64,000 bases of DNA. Source: Marinobacter sp. NP-4(2019). GTDB lineage: Bacteria; Pseudomonadota; Gammaproteobacteria; Pseudomonadales; Oleiphilaceae. Below the pieces are notes generated by a model that had not been told where the DNA came from, ran no database searches, and saw only the letters and a program-made list of their open reading frames with translations. The DNA is taken from the NCBI RefSeq assembly GCF_003994855.1, contig NZ_CP034142.1, forward strand, positions 930,001-994,000, written 5' to 3'. Position 1 is the stretch's first letter, and each line of letters begins with the position of its first letter. Position numbers and translations under genes: made by a program. This document shows, piece after piece, positions 1 through 8,953 of the stretch.

Positions 1-417
1 CCTTTGCTTGACTCCCGTTATGAGTGTATACGGTTGTTTGCCAATAACTCCAAGAGTCATCGTGAAATACCGCTTGAAGATTGTGGCAGTTTTCGTATTG
101 TCAAATATACAAAGGGGCCTATGAGTGCCATGGGATATTACTTGACGCCGGCTGGCGCAAGTAAGTTCATAAAAAACTCTAAACCTTGGTTCTTGCCTGT
201 TGACATATATATGGACCGGTTTTGGAAAAACGGCGTTGAGTGTTTTGGTTTGAACGAGCCCGTTGTAAAGCACGAGTATATTTTTGAATCTATGATAGGG
301 TATGCCGCTGATCGGCCTAAAAGATCGATAGGGTTAACTATAAAGCGTGAGTGGTTCGCGGCTTGTGAGGTCAGCAAACGCTTTCTACACAATACGCGTT
401 TTCGCTTGGGTCGTTAA
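1..417 (+). CDS. Glycosyltransferase family 25 (LPS biosynthesis) protein, 3' part only
   Basis: The gene enters from outside the window; the reading frame is open from base 1 and stops at 415-417. About 138 C-terminal residues are visible. The block GPMSAMGYYLTPAGASKF followed by PVDIYMDRFW resembles the C-terminal half of family 25 glycosyltransferases, which add sugars such as galactose to lipooligosaccharide. The 3' end faces the ligase gene on the other strand, with 16 bases between them. The base composition is clearly more AT-rich than the following genes, as is common for LPS sugar genes that have been exchanged. Substrate and linkage cannot be read from this fragment. Confidence 0.72.
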   Translation, partial: PLLDSRYECIRLFANNSKSHREIPLEDCGSFRIVKYTKGPMSAMGYYLTPAGASKFIKNSKPWFLPVDIYMDRFWKNGVECFGLNEPVVKHEYIFESMIGYAADRPKRSIGLTIKREWFAACEVSKRFLHNTRFRLGR

Positions 418-433
418 ATCCCTGAGGACTTCG

Positions 434-2434
434 TTAATTACTTTTCGATAGCTTTCCCAGTGTCCACAGGCCGGCGTATTTGTTGAACGTAACCTGAGCA
501 TAGGTTACGGCGGTCAGATATCCCACCGCACCATCCAGAAAACCAAAACGGATAAAGTAGACCTGCACAAAGGTCATCAAACCGCGTAGGGTGGGATAGA
601 TCATGGTCCGGGTTTTCTTACCTTTGCGGTGCTTCTCCCTGGCGCCCAGCCAAGCGTACTTGGCGCTTTTCTCCAGGGAATGCCCGAAGTCCCGATGAGT
701 ATAGTGGGTGAGTCGGCCGCGAAGGGTTTTAACCTTGCGGCCTTCCGGAATCAGGATGCGCTCGTGAACCAGCGCATCGGAGAATCGCACTCCTTCCCGT
801 CGGAACAACCGTAGAGGCGCCCGTCCACTGCGCCCGAAATCCAGGCGCTTTCCATATATGGTCACCGCCCAGGGCAGCTTATAGGCATCGGCATCAGGCT
901 CTGATAGATGGTGGTTAATTTCTCTCGCCAGCTCAGGTGTAACGCGTTCGTCAGCATCCAGAGACAGAACCCAGTCACCGCTTGCCTTATCAAGAGCGCG
1001 TTGCTTCTGAATACCAAACCCTGGCCAGTCAGTTACTTCAACAACATCGGCGTATTGACGGGCAATCTCGACCGTCCTGTCGGAACTGCCGCTGTCCAGA
1101 ACTATGATTTCATCGGCGACCAATCGCGCTGATTTGAGACAGTCCTCGATGTGATCTTCTTCGTTCATGGTGATCACGGTCGCGGATACGCTGACCTTGC
1201 GCTGACGGGTGTAGGAGGCAGCCAGTTCGTTAAACATGGCGCTGACAAAACCGGCAACCCCTAGCAAATAGAAAGTGAGAAACAGGCTGCGGTCGAAGGT
1301 CGCTTCGGTGAGCCCGAAGGTCAGATACCCTGTGGGGAGCATGGCACCGGCAATGGCCAGGCAGGCGACCGGTTTGTGGGGGTTACGGAGTTGTCGGGCA
1401 AATACGGCAAACGGAATGCCGAGCAGAAACAGCCAGCTGAGGATGCCGAGAGTTCCCCGGGTGGCCGCTGCCTGCAGGAAATCGTTGTGGGCGTGGTCTG
1501 TGCAGCATGACAGGAAGTTTCTGTGTACATCGTCAGACTCGCCATGTGCTTGCGCAGCCAGTTTGTAGCCATTCAGGCCCGCCCCGGTCAGGGGATTGTC
1601 ACCGAACGTGTTCCAGGCGACCTGCCAGGCCTCGAAGCGCAGCTGGATGCTGGGATCAAGCTCACCCTCGGACACCTGCTCAATGGTATCTGTAACCCGG
1701 TTGCTGGATAACACAGCGCTGACGATGAGGACCGCGATTGCCAGGATGGCCGGGATGCGTGCACGGGCAGGCACCAGAGCGAGGAAAAACAGCAGTAGAA
1801 CCGGAAGAGCAATCAGATTGCTACGGGTCTGCGAGAGCAGGGCGATAAGGATGCCCGTGGAACCAATGGCCAGTGCCAGTATTGCGAGTCCTTTTTGATT
1901 GTTGTGCCAGAAGTGGAAGCAGGCCACCCAGGATATAACGCTGGCAAGCAGTGTGAGGTTGCCGAAGGTGATGGGGTTGATGCCACCGCCAAAACGGTAG
2001 TGGAAGAATGAATCAAAGCCTCCTTGATAGGCGAGGAGGTCGATCACCAGGATGGCGCTGGCGGCGACAGCGGCCAGTATCATCGACGAGAAAGCTCCTG
2101 CGGCTTTCAGGGCGGCCGCGGTGAGCGCAATCACCAGGGGCCAGAAAAGAATGAATCGGGCGTGGGTGCCGAGGGTTTTCAGGCCTTCATAGGAGAAACC
2201 GTCAATCAACCACGCAATGGTGCTGACCAGCACAAAGAACCAGAAGGCAAAATGGATCAGTCGCAGTTCTTTCGGGGTGTCCCAATCGGTTTGCTCCAGG
2301 GTACGCCTTTTGATAGCGACTATGCCTGCAACTGTAATCAGGAGTGTGGCGGCAGCCAGGAGGCTGGAGGAAACCAGCGCGCCCCCGAGCCCTGCCAGTA
2401 AAAGCGCCTGAATCATAAGGTTGGATTTCAGCAT
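434..2434 (-). CDS. O-antigen ligase (WaaL-type) fused to a GT2 glycosyltransferase
   Basis: The 666-residue product joins two enzymes that are usually separate. Residues 1 to about 405 form a polytopic membrane domain of the Wzy_C/O-antigen ligase family: many hydrophobic helices, a conserved SQTRSN segment near residue 200, and a large periplasmic loop ending in HAHNDFLQAAATRGTLG with the conserved histidine. From about residue 413 a cytosolic GT2 domain begins (VITMNEEDHIEDCL, VLDSGSSDRT, then LDADE as the DXD-type metal motif near 493), resembling WaaE/KdtX core transferases. The ligase half would attach polymer to lipid A-core in the periplasm; the GT2 half would add a core sugar in the cytoplasm. 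The fusion is read directly from one uninterrupted frame; the linked function is inference. The start lies 4 bases beyond the stop of the acyltransferase gene, so the two are probably co-transcribed. Confidence 0.85.
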   Translation of the reverse strand: MLKSNLMIQALLLAGLGGALVSSSLLAAATLLITVAGIVAIKRRTLEQTDWDTPKELRLIHFAFWFFVLVSTIAWLIDGFSYEGLKTLGTHARFILFWPLVIALTAAALKAAGAFSSMILAAVAASAILVIDLLAYQGGFDSFFHYRFGGGINPITFGNLTLLASVISWVACFHFWHNNQKGLAILALAIGSTGILIALLSQTRSNLIALPVLLLFFLALVPARARIPAILAIAVLIVSAVLSSNRVTDTIEQVSEGELDPSIQLRFEAWQVAWNTFGDNPLTGAGLNGYKLAAQAHGESDDVHRNFLSCCTDHAHNDFLQAAATRGTLGILSWLFLLGIPFAVFARQLRNPHKPVACLAIAGAMLPTGYLTFGLTEATFDRSLFLTFYLLGVAGFVSAMFNELAASYTRQRKVSVSATVITMNEEDHIEDCLKSARLVADEIIVLDSGSSDRTVEIARQYADVVEVTDWPGFGIQKQRALDKASGDWVLSLDADERVTPELAREINHHLSEPDADAYKLPWAVTIYGKRLDFGRSGRAPLRLFRREGVRFSDALVHERILIPEGRKVKTLRGRLTHYTHRDFGHSLEKSAKYAWLGAREKHRKGKKTRTMIYPTLRGLMTFVQVYFIRFGFLDGAVGYLTAVTYAQVTFNKYAGLWTLGKLSKSN

Positions 2435-2438
2435 TGGA

Positions 2439-3359
2439 TTAGCAGATCCGGTCCGGTTTGTATGGGTTCACCTCGCCCGGCGGGCGATGGCGCATTCGTT
2501 TATATTCCCACTGGTACTGCTCCGGAGCTTCCCGGACACAGTTCTCTACCGAGAGGTTGAGGGCGGTGGTGGCAACCACAGGGTCGGGATCGGCCATGCC
2601 CGGAGCGCATTTGCGGATCACAAGCCGAAAGCCTTCTCCGTCCTTCAGGCGCTCGGCGTAGGTCATTAACGCGGCAGCACCGGATTTTTGCATGAGTTTG
2701 GCAACGAGCGTCATAGTGCGAACGTCCATTCCGAAGAAAGGCGCATAGGCGTTGCCTTTCCCCCGCGGACTCTGGTCCGGCAGTATACCGGCGACTTCAC
2801 CTTCCCGCAGAAGGGTAATGAGACGAGCCAGGCCCCTCCGGTCACCCCGAACCAGTTCTGACCCCAGGCGTCCCCTTACCCGGATCATATAGTCCTCAAA
2901 CTCTTTAATGTGGGGCGGACTGTATAACGCTGCCATCTTATACCGAGAGGAAAAGTACAGACCTGCGAGTTCCCAGTTGCCCAGGTGGGGGGCAAGAAGT
3001 ATAAGGCCTTTGCCATCTGCCGTAGCCTCTTTGAGCAGTTCTTCCCCTTCGATCTCGCGGATCAGACCCAGGCATTTTTCGACCGGCCACTCCCACATCA
3101 GCGGAATTTCCATCATGGTTTGTCCAGTATGTCTCAGGCTCGAACGTACTAATCGTGCTTTCTCCTGGTCACTAAGTCCCGGGAAACATATGTCGAGATT
3201 GGTTTCGGTAACTTTACGGGATCCGGTGTGGAGTGCCCACCCAATGAAGCCAAGGAATCGTCCAATCAGCTGCGCCGCGCGCAGTGGGAGTTTTCCTAGT
3301 ATTTTGAGTGCCAGGATAAGAATCGTTGCTTTTGAGGAGGCCATCAATTGGGGAACCAT
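2439..3359 (-). CDS. Lysophospholipid/lipid A acyltransferase (LpxL/HtrB family)
   Basis: The 306-residue product has an N-terminal hydrophobic segment and the family signature APHLGNWELAG, which supplies the catalytic H(X4)E/D pair. Further family blocks are PDQSPRGKGNAYAPFFG and a C-terminal QYQWEYKRMRHRPPGE. Such enzymes transfer acyl chains from acyl-ACP to lipid A precursors at the inner membrane. It lies directly upstream of the ligase fusion gene and is the second LpxL-type gene in the cluster (the other is at 7867-8817). One may be the primary and the other the secondary late acyltransferase, or this one may act on an ornithine or other lipid; the sequence does not decide. A downstream ATG at 3344 is an alternative start. 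Confidence 0.82.
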   Translation of the reverse strand: MVPQLMASSKATILILALKILGKLPLRAAQLIGRFLGFIGWALHTGSRKVTETNLDICFPGLSDQEKARLVRSSLRHTGQTMMEIPLMWEWPVEKCLGLIREIEGEELLKEATADGKGLILLAPHLGNWELAGLYFSSRYKMAALYSPPHIKEFEDYMIRVRGRLGSELVRGDRRGLARLITLLREGEVAGILPDQSPRGKGNAYAPFFGMDVRTMTLVAKLMQKSGAAALMTYAERLKDGEGFRLVIRKCAPGMADPDPVVATTALNLSVENCVREAPEQYQWEYKRMRHRPPGEVNPYKPDRIC

Positions 3360-3425
3360 TGCTAATAGTCAGACTGAGCGGAAGCTATCACCATCGGGGC
3401 GGAGCGGCAAGACGGTTTCGGGAAT

Positions 3426-4121
3426 CTATAGTTTCTGAGACTGCTCCCAGCTTTGTGGCCGGTCACTCAATTCCCACTCTATTCGTAGATAAAAGCGCTG
3501 GATACGCCGACCGATGTATCGTCGCCGCCAGGCGGTAATGATTGCGAGCTTGCCCGGAATGGTGGGGGCGCCGAGTCCGTCCACCAGGTACAGCTCCGGC
3601 TGATTCGCCCGCTCTACCACCACCAGGTTGTGGGGCAGCAGGTTGCGGGTGAGAATGCCGGTATTCTGGAGCCAGTCGCAGAAGCGCTCGACGGCTTCCT
3701 GCATGGGGTGATCAAACCTTTGACGTTGAAGGTATTGTTCCAGAGTCTCCGCAGGCCGATTGTGTTCATCCTGCAACAGTTCGCTGACGTTGGCGGTACC
3801 CAGCGAGGTTTGTACCGATCCGTGAAAGCGGGGCAGGTGACGCCATACCGTTTCTGCCTGGCCTTGCGATATCAACCGGCGAATGGCCTGTTGCTGGTGG
3901 GCTCTTAGTTCTTGGGCGTTATCATCGATTCGCCGTTTACCAAGAAGTTTTTTCGGAAAAGACTGGCGGTGAAAGCGAGCTTCGATATTTTCAGGGCGCA
4001 GGATTTTCAGACACAATGACGGATTTTCGGGATGCCGAAAGCACTGGCGATTATAGCCTGAGGCAAAGGGTTGATGGTTGCTCAGGTCAATTGTGTTCGG
4101 CACCGGATTCCTCGCTATCAT
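3426..4121 (-). CDS. YrbL family protein (PhoP regulatory network, kinase-like fold)
   Basis: The 231-residue product matches E. coli YrbL along its length as I remember that sequence: an N-terminal glycine-loop-like block ASGYNRQCFRHPE followed by CLKIL, a middle LPRFHGSVQTSLGT, then TRNLLPHNLVV and LVDGLGAPTIP, which sit where protein kinases have their catalytic and DFG loops. In enterobacteria yrbL is PhoP- and BasR-controlled, but its biochemical role is not firmly established. The place among LPS genes suggests a role in core modification or its control, which is inference. I start it at the ATG ending at 4121 because family similarity begins shortly after it; a longer frame to 4154 would overlap the divergent SGNH gene. 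Confidence 0.75.
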   Translation of the reverse strand: MIARNPVPNTIDLSNHQPFASGYNRQCFRHPENPSLCLKILRPENIEARFHRQSFPKKLLGKRRIDDNAQELRAHQQQAIRRLISQGQAETVWRHLPRFHGSVQTSLGTANVSELLQDEHNRPAETLEQYLQRQRFDHPMQEAVERFCDWLQNTGILTRNLLPHNLVVVERANQPELYLVDGLGAPTIPGKLAIITAWRRRYIGRRIQRFYLRIEWELSDRPQSWEQSQKL

Positions 4122-4135
4122 ATGGAACTCGCAAC

Positions 4136-4804
4136 ATGAAGGGCTGTATTGCATACGGCGATTGTAATACTGAAGGGGTGCAAGATTACCACGAACCGGT
4201 GTGGCCGGCGTTGGTCGCAGATCGCCTTGGGCTGCGTCTGGAAAACTGCGGGCACACTATGAGTACGACTCGTGAGTTGCTCCAGTATGTCCGTGCTTTT
4301 CCTCCAGAACACTATCAGGTCGCGTTTATCCAGTATGGATTGGTGGACTCCTGGCTAACCTTTCGAGGCGCACCCTACGTTCTTTATTACCCGGATAACC
4401 CCCTCCGAAAATTCGCGCGCAAGCTTGTCAAAAAAATCAAAAAGCTTGGGCGTCGTTTTCGTCTGCTTGATCGGTTAGGTGCCGTCGAACTGGTTCCGTT
4501 GCCGGAGTATTTGGCGAACATTGAGGGGATCGTAAGATCGGCTCCGGCGACCCAATTCGTTCTGGTCGCAACGCCGCCCAATCGGGATGAGCCGCGGAAT
4601 CCGCGAATCGAGGTCTACAATCGGGGGTTGCGGCAAATATCCGAGCGTGAGCCCAATGCGGTGTTGGCGGATGCGTACGACGCTATTTGGGAGCGCCGAG
4701 CGGAATGCCTGATGAGTGATGGCACGCACCTCACGTCTGTGGGACATGAATTGGTGGCTGAAATGGTTATTCGTGCCCTGATGACGGAGCATCCGTCAGT
4801 TTGA
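4136..4804 (+). CDS. SGNH/GDSL-type hydrolase with Cys in the nucleophile position
   Basis: The 222-residue product begins with an SGNH block I at residues 6-14 (AYGDCNTEG), where the usual GDS is GDC, and ends with block V DGTHLTSVGH, giving Asp195 and His198 of the catalytic set. These enzymes are typically esterases that add or remove O-acetyl or other ester groups on sugars. I chose the ATG at 4136 because the fold starts immediately after it and GGAA lies upstream; a longer frame opens at 4016 but would run through yrbL. It is the only plus-strand gene inside a minus-strand LPS run: 14 bases separate it from the divergent yrbL start, and its last 38 bases overlap the end of the GT4 gene. 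Whether the Cys supports hydrolysis is unknown. Confidence 0.7.
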   Translation: MKGCIAYGDCNTEGVQDYHEPVWPALVADRLGLRLENCGHTMSTTRELLQYVRAFPPEHYQVAFIQYGLVDSWLTFRGAPYVLYYPDNPLRKFARKLVKKIKKLGRRFRLLDRLGAVELVPLPEYLANIEGIVRSAPATQFVLVATPPNRDEPRNPRIEVYNRGLRQISEREPNAVLADAYDAIWERRAECLMSDGTHLTSVGHELVAEMVIRALMTEHPSV

Positions 4805-5822
4805 GATAGAACTGTTCAGTCTTCTCTGTCATCGCGTTGAGTGTCAGGGTTTCTGCAGCTCGGGTGAAACTGTTGGCCTGTAATTCCCGCAGCGGCACGG
4901 AGGAGTTCAGGTGTGTGGTTAGCAGATTGGAAAGGTCGCCAATACGGTCAGAGTCGGCCAGGCAACTTGCAGGAAGAAAATCGCTGACACCACTCACCGG
5001 AGTGGACAGGACCGGGCAACGAGCCAGCAATGATTCCACCATAACGTAGGGGAAACCCTCCCGACTAGAGCTGATGACACAAGCCGATGCCACTTTGAGC
5101 CAGGGATACATGTTGGTTTCGTATCCCGGAAGCAGAACGCGCTCTTCCATATCCAGCTCCTTGACCAACGCCAATAGAGAAGGTCGCTCACGCCCGTCGC
5201 CAAGAATGACGAGCTGTCCTGGAGGCGATGCGTCCGCCCAGGCCTTGATCAACCGGTCGAATTGCTTGACCGGCTCCATCCTGCCGGCGGCGAGCAATAG
5301 CGGTCTGTCCGCCGGAATCGGAATGATGGTGTCATTGGTATTGTTGTTCTCGCCGGTCGGGGGCCTGCTGAGCCCGTTGTAGACAAGCTGTTTGTTGTGG
5401 TGTTTGATCGAATCCAGAATTTCCCGGCTGACACCAATGACACCGTCCAGTTCATTAAACGCTTTATGGGACGTTTTTGTACCGTGGACGGTCCCAACGG
5501 TAGCGCCGCTTGAGTATCGCGCGGCACTCAACAGGCTGGCCGCCTTGTTACCTTGTGCATGGGCAATGTCTGCCCTGATCGAGGTCAGCAATCGTTTCAA
5601 TCTGAGCTGTAACCATGGATTACGCCGGCCGAACTGAAACGGCAAGGGGTGGAAGGTCACATCGGCAGAAAACTGGTTCCGGTAGCAGGAATGGGCAAGA
5701 ACATGTATCCGGTGTCCTCTTTCAGCCAGGGCAACTGAAAGATCCGCTGTGTGTTTTTCCATGCCGCCCCAGCCACTCCCAGGGGTGGCCATTATCAAGG
5801 CTATGGTCAGCGAGTGAGCCAT
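4767..5822 (-). CDS. Glycosyltransferase family 4 (LPS core/polysaccharide)
   Basis: The 351-residue product is a GT-B fold enzyme. The N-terminal half carries GSGWGGMEKHTADLSVALAERGH, the glycine-rich acceptor-side loop typical of GT4. The C-terminal half has AAGRMEPVKQFDRLI, LVILGDGRERPSL and SSSREGFPYVMVESLLA, the last being the E(X7)E nucleotide-sugar motif. It would transfer a sugar from a nucleotide donor on the cytosolic face of the inner membrane. Its first 16 bases overlap the end of the upstream GT4 gene, indicating translational coupling, and its end overlaps the convergent SGNH gene. Donor and acceptor cannot be assigned. Confidence 0.85.
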   Translation of the reverse strand: MAHSLTIALIMATPGSGWGGMEKHTADLSVALAERGHRIHVLAHSCYRNQFSADVTFHPLPFQFGRRNPWLQLRLKRLLTSIRADIAHAQGNKAASLLSAARYSSGATVGTVHGTKTSHKAFNELDGVIGVSREILDSIKHHNKQLVYNGLSRPPTGENNNTNDTIIPIPADRPLLLAAGRMEPVKQFDRLIKAWADASPPGQLVILGDGRERPSLLALVKELDMEERVLLPGYETNMYPWLKVASACVISSSREGFPYVMVESLLARCPVLSTPVSGVSDFLPASCLADSDRIGDLSNLLTTHLNSSVPLRELQANSFTRAAETLTLNAMTEKTEQFYLKLTDAPSSGHE

Positions 5823-6934
5823 GGTTCAGACCGTCGTTCGGCTAACAAGCGCTCGTAGATTGCCAGTGTTGCTTCTGTCTGCGCCTCCAGCCGGAAGCGA
5901 TGCGGAACCTGGATCGGGGGCGTTGGTGCGCCGAGGAGTTTGAGCGCCGCTTCCGCAAACTGGTGAGTATTATTCGGCTCAACCAGCCCCTCGGGGAAAC
6001 AGGCGCGCAGGGTTTCCGCAGCACCGCCACGGTCGAAGGCCACCACTGGTGTTCCGGAAGCCAGCGCCTCGGTAACGGTCCGCCCGAAAGGTTCCGGTTT
6101 GGTCGACATGTGGCAGACCAGGTCTGACAGCAGATACAGCTCAGCCATGTCATTGCGCTGCCCCAGAAAGGTAATGCGGTTTGTCAGACCAAGTTCGTCC
6201 CGTCTTTGCTCCAGTTCTTCCATGAAGCGGTCCTTGCCGGGCTCCACACCACCGACAATGATCCCGTGGCAATCAGGGGCCTTGTGGATGATCTCGGCCA
6301 TCGCGTCCAGAAACATCAGTTGGCCTTTCCAGCGGGAGATCCGCCCGGGCATCATGATGACGCGTTTATCGTCAAGCTGCGGGTATTCGGCCAGAATCTG
6401 TGATTGCCATTCGGAATTGAGTATCCGGTTACGAAACCCGTCGACGTCCACCCCGCGCTGAATCACGGTCAGTTTTTCCTCGGGAACCCGGAAGTTACGA
6501 ATGATGTAATCCCGCACGCAATCTGATACCGCAATGATATGGTCAGCCTTGGCCATGATGGCGCTGTAGGGATTGACCGAATACATGCCATGGAACGTTG
6601 AGACCAATGCCGGGCGTTCGTGCTCAGGCAGTCCGCGCCAGGCCAGCCAGGTGATCCAGGCGGGCATGCGGGAGCGAATGTGAACCACATCCGGACGGAT
6701 CTCTTCCAGCAGGCGCCGCATGGGCAGGATCTGCCCGAACGACGCCGGGGATTTGCGATGGATCGGCATCGTGAGATGAACCGACCCTTGAGTTTCCAAC
6801 TGACGGACCAGGGGACCACCACTGGATATCACGAGCGACTCGTGATCCCGTTTGACCAGTTCGGCGGCAAATTCCACGGTGCCGCGCTCAACTCCGCCAC
6901 TGTGGAGAGCAGGCAGGATCTGGAGAACTCTCAT
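5807..6934 (-). CDS. Glycosyltransferase family 4 (LPS core)
   Basis: The 375-residue GT-B enzyme starts MRVLQILPALHSGGVERGTVEFA, a GT4 N-terminus, and continues with VVHIRSRMPAWITWLA, VIQRGVDVDGF, PGRISRWKGQ and STKPEPFGRTVTEALASGTPVVAF (E(X7)E motif). It resembles the WaaG-like transferases found in Pseudomonas/Marinobacter LPS clusters. It overlaps the ELM1-like gene by 4 bases at its start and the next GT4 gene by 16 bases at its end, so four genes here form one tightly packed minus-strand unit. The sugar transferred is not determinable. Confidence 0.87.
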   Translation of the reverse strand: MRVLQILPALHSGGVERGTVEFAAELVKRDHESLVISSGGPLVRQLETQGSVHLTMPIHRKSPASFGQILPMRRLLEEIRPDVVHIRSRMPAWITWLAWRGLPEHERPALVSTFHGMYSVNPYSAIMAKADHIIAVSDCVRDYIIRNFRVPEEKLTVIQRGVDVDGFRNRILNSEWQSQILAEYPQLDDKRVIMMPGRISRWKGQLMFLDAMAEIIHKAPDCHGIIVGGVEPGKDRFMEELEQRRDELGLTNRITFLGQRNDMAELYLLSDLVCHMSTKPEPFGRTVTEALASGTPVVAFDRGGAAETLRACFPEGLVEPNNTHQFAEAALKLLGAPTPPIQVPHRFRLEAQTEATLAIYERLLAERRSEPWLTR

Positions 6935-7866
6935 CGCTTACCTCGACTGAGGAACAGGCGGATAAGCCACTGAGCCGCCCGGTCCGCTTCCCACAGCCGC
7001 GGTTTTTCCCCGGAAGAACGCTCCATGATGCTTATATGGTCACTCCAGCGAGCGACCTGTCCCCGTTCTACCAACAGATCAATACCCAGTGCTACTCGAC
7101 TGCCAGCCTTCGGGGGCAGCTGGAGCAGCCCGGTTGGAACGCCGGAAGTGGCCGCTTCACACACCATCGACATACTGTCAGGGGTGACCCAAACGGCGCG
7201 TGAGGCGGATAGCTGATGGGAAAGCCAGTCTTCGTGAGTGCGCTTGGGGTCTACAACGCTCACCCGGAGGCTGCCCAGCTCTTCCAGACGTTGCGCGAGC
7301 CCTGGTGGCGTGCGGCGGGAGCTGCTGATGGTCCAGCGCCAGGTCGGGTAATCCGCGATCAGCTGGCTGAGCTGATCGAACACCACGTTGTCATCCCATT
7401 CAAAGTGAGGGGATGGGCCGCCTATCAGAGCCAAAGCCTCGGGTTTTTCAGTGATACGTGCCAGGGGCGTGATGCTGTTGATAACACCTTGTGTGGTGAG
7501 AATCCGCTTGCCAGGGCTGACTCCGTCATGCTCCGGGAGGATCACGGCATCTGCCCATTTCATCGGAAAGGCTGGTTTCATCAGCACCACGGTTTTTGCC
7601 CGAGCGGTACGGCGTAACGCTAACAACAGCCGATGCGTGGAGGTTCCAGCGGCCATGATGAGAGCCGGCGAGGGTAATGACGCAGGTATCACCGGGGCAA
7701 TGCCCAGCAAGGCACGCCATAACGGCACGCGCCGCTCGCAGGCATCAATCCAGTGGAGCGATGCCCCGGCCCGAACCCGCAGGCGGTTGCCGATTCCTTT
7801 CAACTGGTTCCGGTGTCCCGGTTTGTTATCGGTCAGCAGCCAGACCACTGGCGCATCAGTGTGCAT
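6931..7866 (-). CDS. ELM1/DUF1022 family GT-B-like protein
   Basis: The 311-residue product matches the family named after plant mitochondrial fission protein ELM1. Visible family blocks are WLLTDNKPGHRNQLKGI at the N-terminus, a central LIGGPSPHFEWDD, and WVTPDSMSMVCEAATSGVPTGLL near residue 230, an arrangement reminiscent of GT-B glycosyltransferases. In bacteria these genes recur inside LPS clusters, so a sugar transfer or LPS assembly role is likely but unproven. Its ATG abuts the stop codon of the preceding acyltransferase gene and its end overlaps the GT4 gene by 4 bases. Confidence 0.8.
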   Translation of the reverse strand: MHTDAPVVWLLTDNKPGHRNQLKGIGNRLRVRAGASLHWIDACERRVPLWRALLGIAPVIPASLPSPALIMAAGTSTHRLLLALRRTARAKTVVLMKPAFPMKWADAVILPEHDGVSPGKRILTTQGVINSITPLARITEKPEALALIGGPSPHFEWDDNVVFDQLSQLIADYPTWRWTISSSRRTPPGLAQRLEELGSLRVSVVDPKRTHEDWLSHQLSASRAVWVTPDSMSMVCEAATSGVPTGLLQLPPKAGSRVALGIDLLVERGQVARWSDHISIMERSSGEKPRLWEADRAAQWLIRLFLSRGKR

Positions 7867-8817
7867 TCAATGCGGGTCCTTGCGATAGAGATCCGGATCG
7901 TCTTTCGAGGGCCGGGTTTTGAAGCGTCTGTGCATCCAGAGATACTGGTCCGGATAACGGCGGACTTCCTGCTCGATAGTGTGGTTGACCAGTGTGGCGT
8001 CTGCCAAATCGTCTCCCGACGGGAAGTTCTCCAGTGGTGGGTGGAAGTAGATATCGTACCCGGGCTGATTTTCGCGCCGGAAGTGGCTGAAGGGCACAAC
8101 CGCACACCCGCTGCGTTCCGCGATTCGGGATGTTGCGGTGATGGACCCTGCCGGAACGCCAAAGAAGGGCGCAAACACGATGCCCTTGCGTCCGTAATCC
8201 TGATCGGTGGCATACCAGACGATCCGGTTCTGTTTCAGTTGCTTCAGCAGGCCCCGTAAGTTCTTGCTGTCCAGTGCCACGCCGTAGCGACGTTCCCGCG
8301 CACGAGTCATAACTGCATTCATCAACGGATTGTTGTGATCCCGCTGCATGACGTCGGCTTCAATAAATTCCGTCACGAGGCTGCCACCCAGGTCGAGCGT
8401 ACTGTAGTGCCCCCCCAGCAACAGAATGCCCCGGCCTTTTTCGAGCGCTGCGTCGACGTGTTCCAGGCCGTGCACAGCCGTCAGCGGCAAAAAGGCTTTG
8501 GGATCGCGAAACCATGCCAGGCCGATTTCCATTATGCCGATGCCGTTGGAATGAAAGGCTTTACGAACCAACTGCTGTTGTTCCCGGCGGGAGAGTTCAG
8601 GAAAGCACAGGCGAATGTTGACTTCGGTGATGTGACGGCGGCGGGGAATCAGCCGGTACGCAAGCTCACCAATCAGTTTTCCAATTCGCCACTGCAGGTT
8701 CAGCGGCAGCCGCGACATCAGCCACATCAGGGCGATGCCAAGCCAGGTGGGCCACCAACGGGGATGGCAGTAGCTGGTATATCGGGTATCACGTTTTTGC
8801 GAGGGGCGCTTGCTCAC
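7867..8817 (-). CDS. lpxL: Lipid A late acyltransferase (LpxL/HtrB family)
   Basis: The 316-residue product carries the late-acyltransferase features: an N-terminal hydrophobic stretch (WWPTWLGIALMWLMSRLP), NIRLCFPELS, the catalytic GGHYSTLD with H(X4)D, YATDQDYGRKGIVFAPFFG, and the C-terminal YLWMHRRFKTRP. It would add a lauroyl-type chain from acyl-ACP to Kdo2-lipid IVA, which fits its divergent neighbour waaA, the enzyme that makes that substrate. The start is a GTG at 8817 with only a weak upstream purine run. It appears to head the minus-strand operon running to 4767. Confidence 0.88.
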   Translation of the reverse strand: MSKRPSQKRDTRYTSYCHPRWWPTWLGIALMWLMSRLPLNLQWRIGKLIGELAYRLIPRRRHITEVNIRLCFPELSRREQQQLVRKAFHSNGIGIMEIGLAWFRDPKAFLPLTAVHGLEHVDAALEKGRGILLLGGHYSTLDLGGSLVTEFIEADVMQRDHNNPLMNAVMTRARERRYGVALDSKNLRGLLKQLKQNRIVWYATDQDYGRKGIVFAPFFGVPAGSITATSRIAERSGCAVVPFSHFRRENQPGYDIYFHPPLENFPSGDDLADATLVNHTIEQEVRRYPDQYLWMHRRFKTRPSKDDPDLYRKDPH

Positions 8818-8953
8818 GCTTGGGTCATCTCGTTTATGGTCCGGTTACGAAACAGGAGTTTAGCAGGGTGCTTCGTGTGGACTAAAGTAGCAATGCAGGC
8901 GAACTGCCTGATGTTTCGGTAGAATGCCTCAGAATTGCCGCCCCGGAGACCTC

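Noticed and set aside
1275..2411. Several open frames on the plus strand opposite the O-antigen ligase gene
   Set aside because: They have no recognisable protein features, and the minus-strand frame carries clear family motifs throughout; they are shadows of a GC-rich gene.
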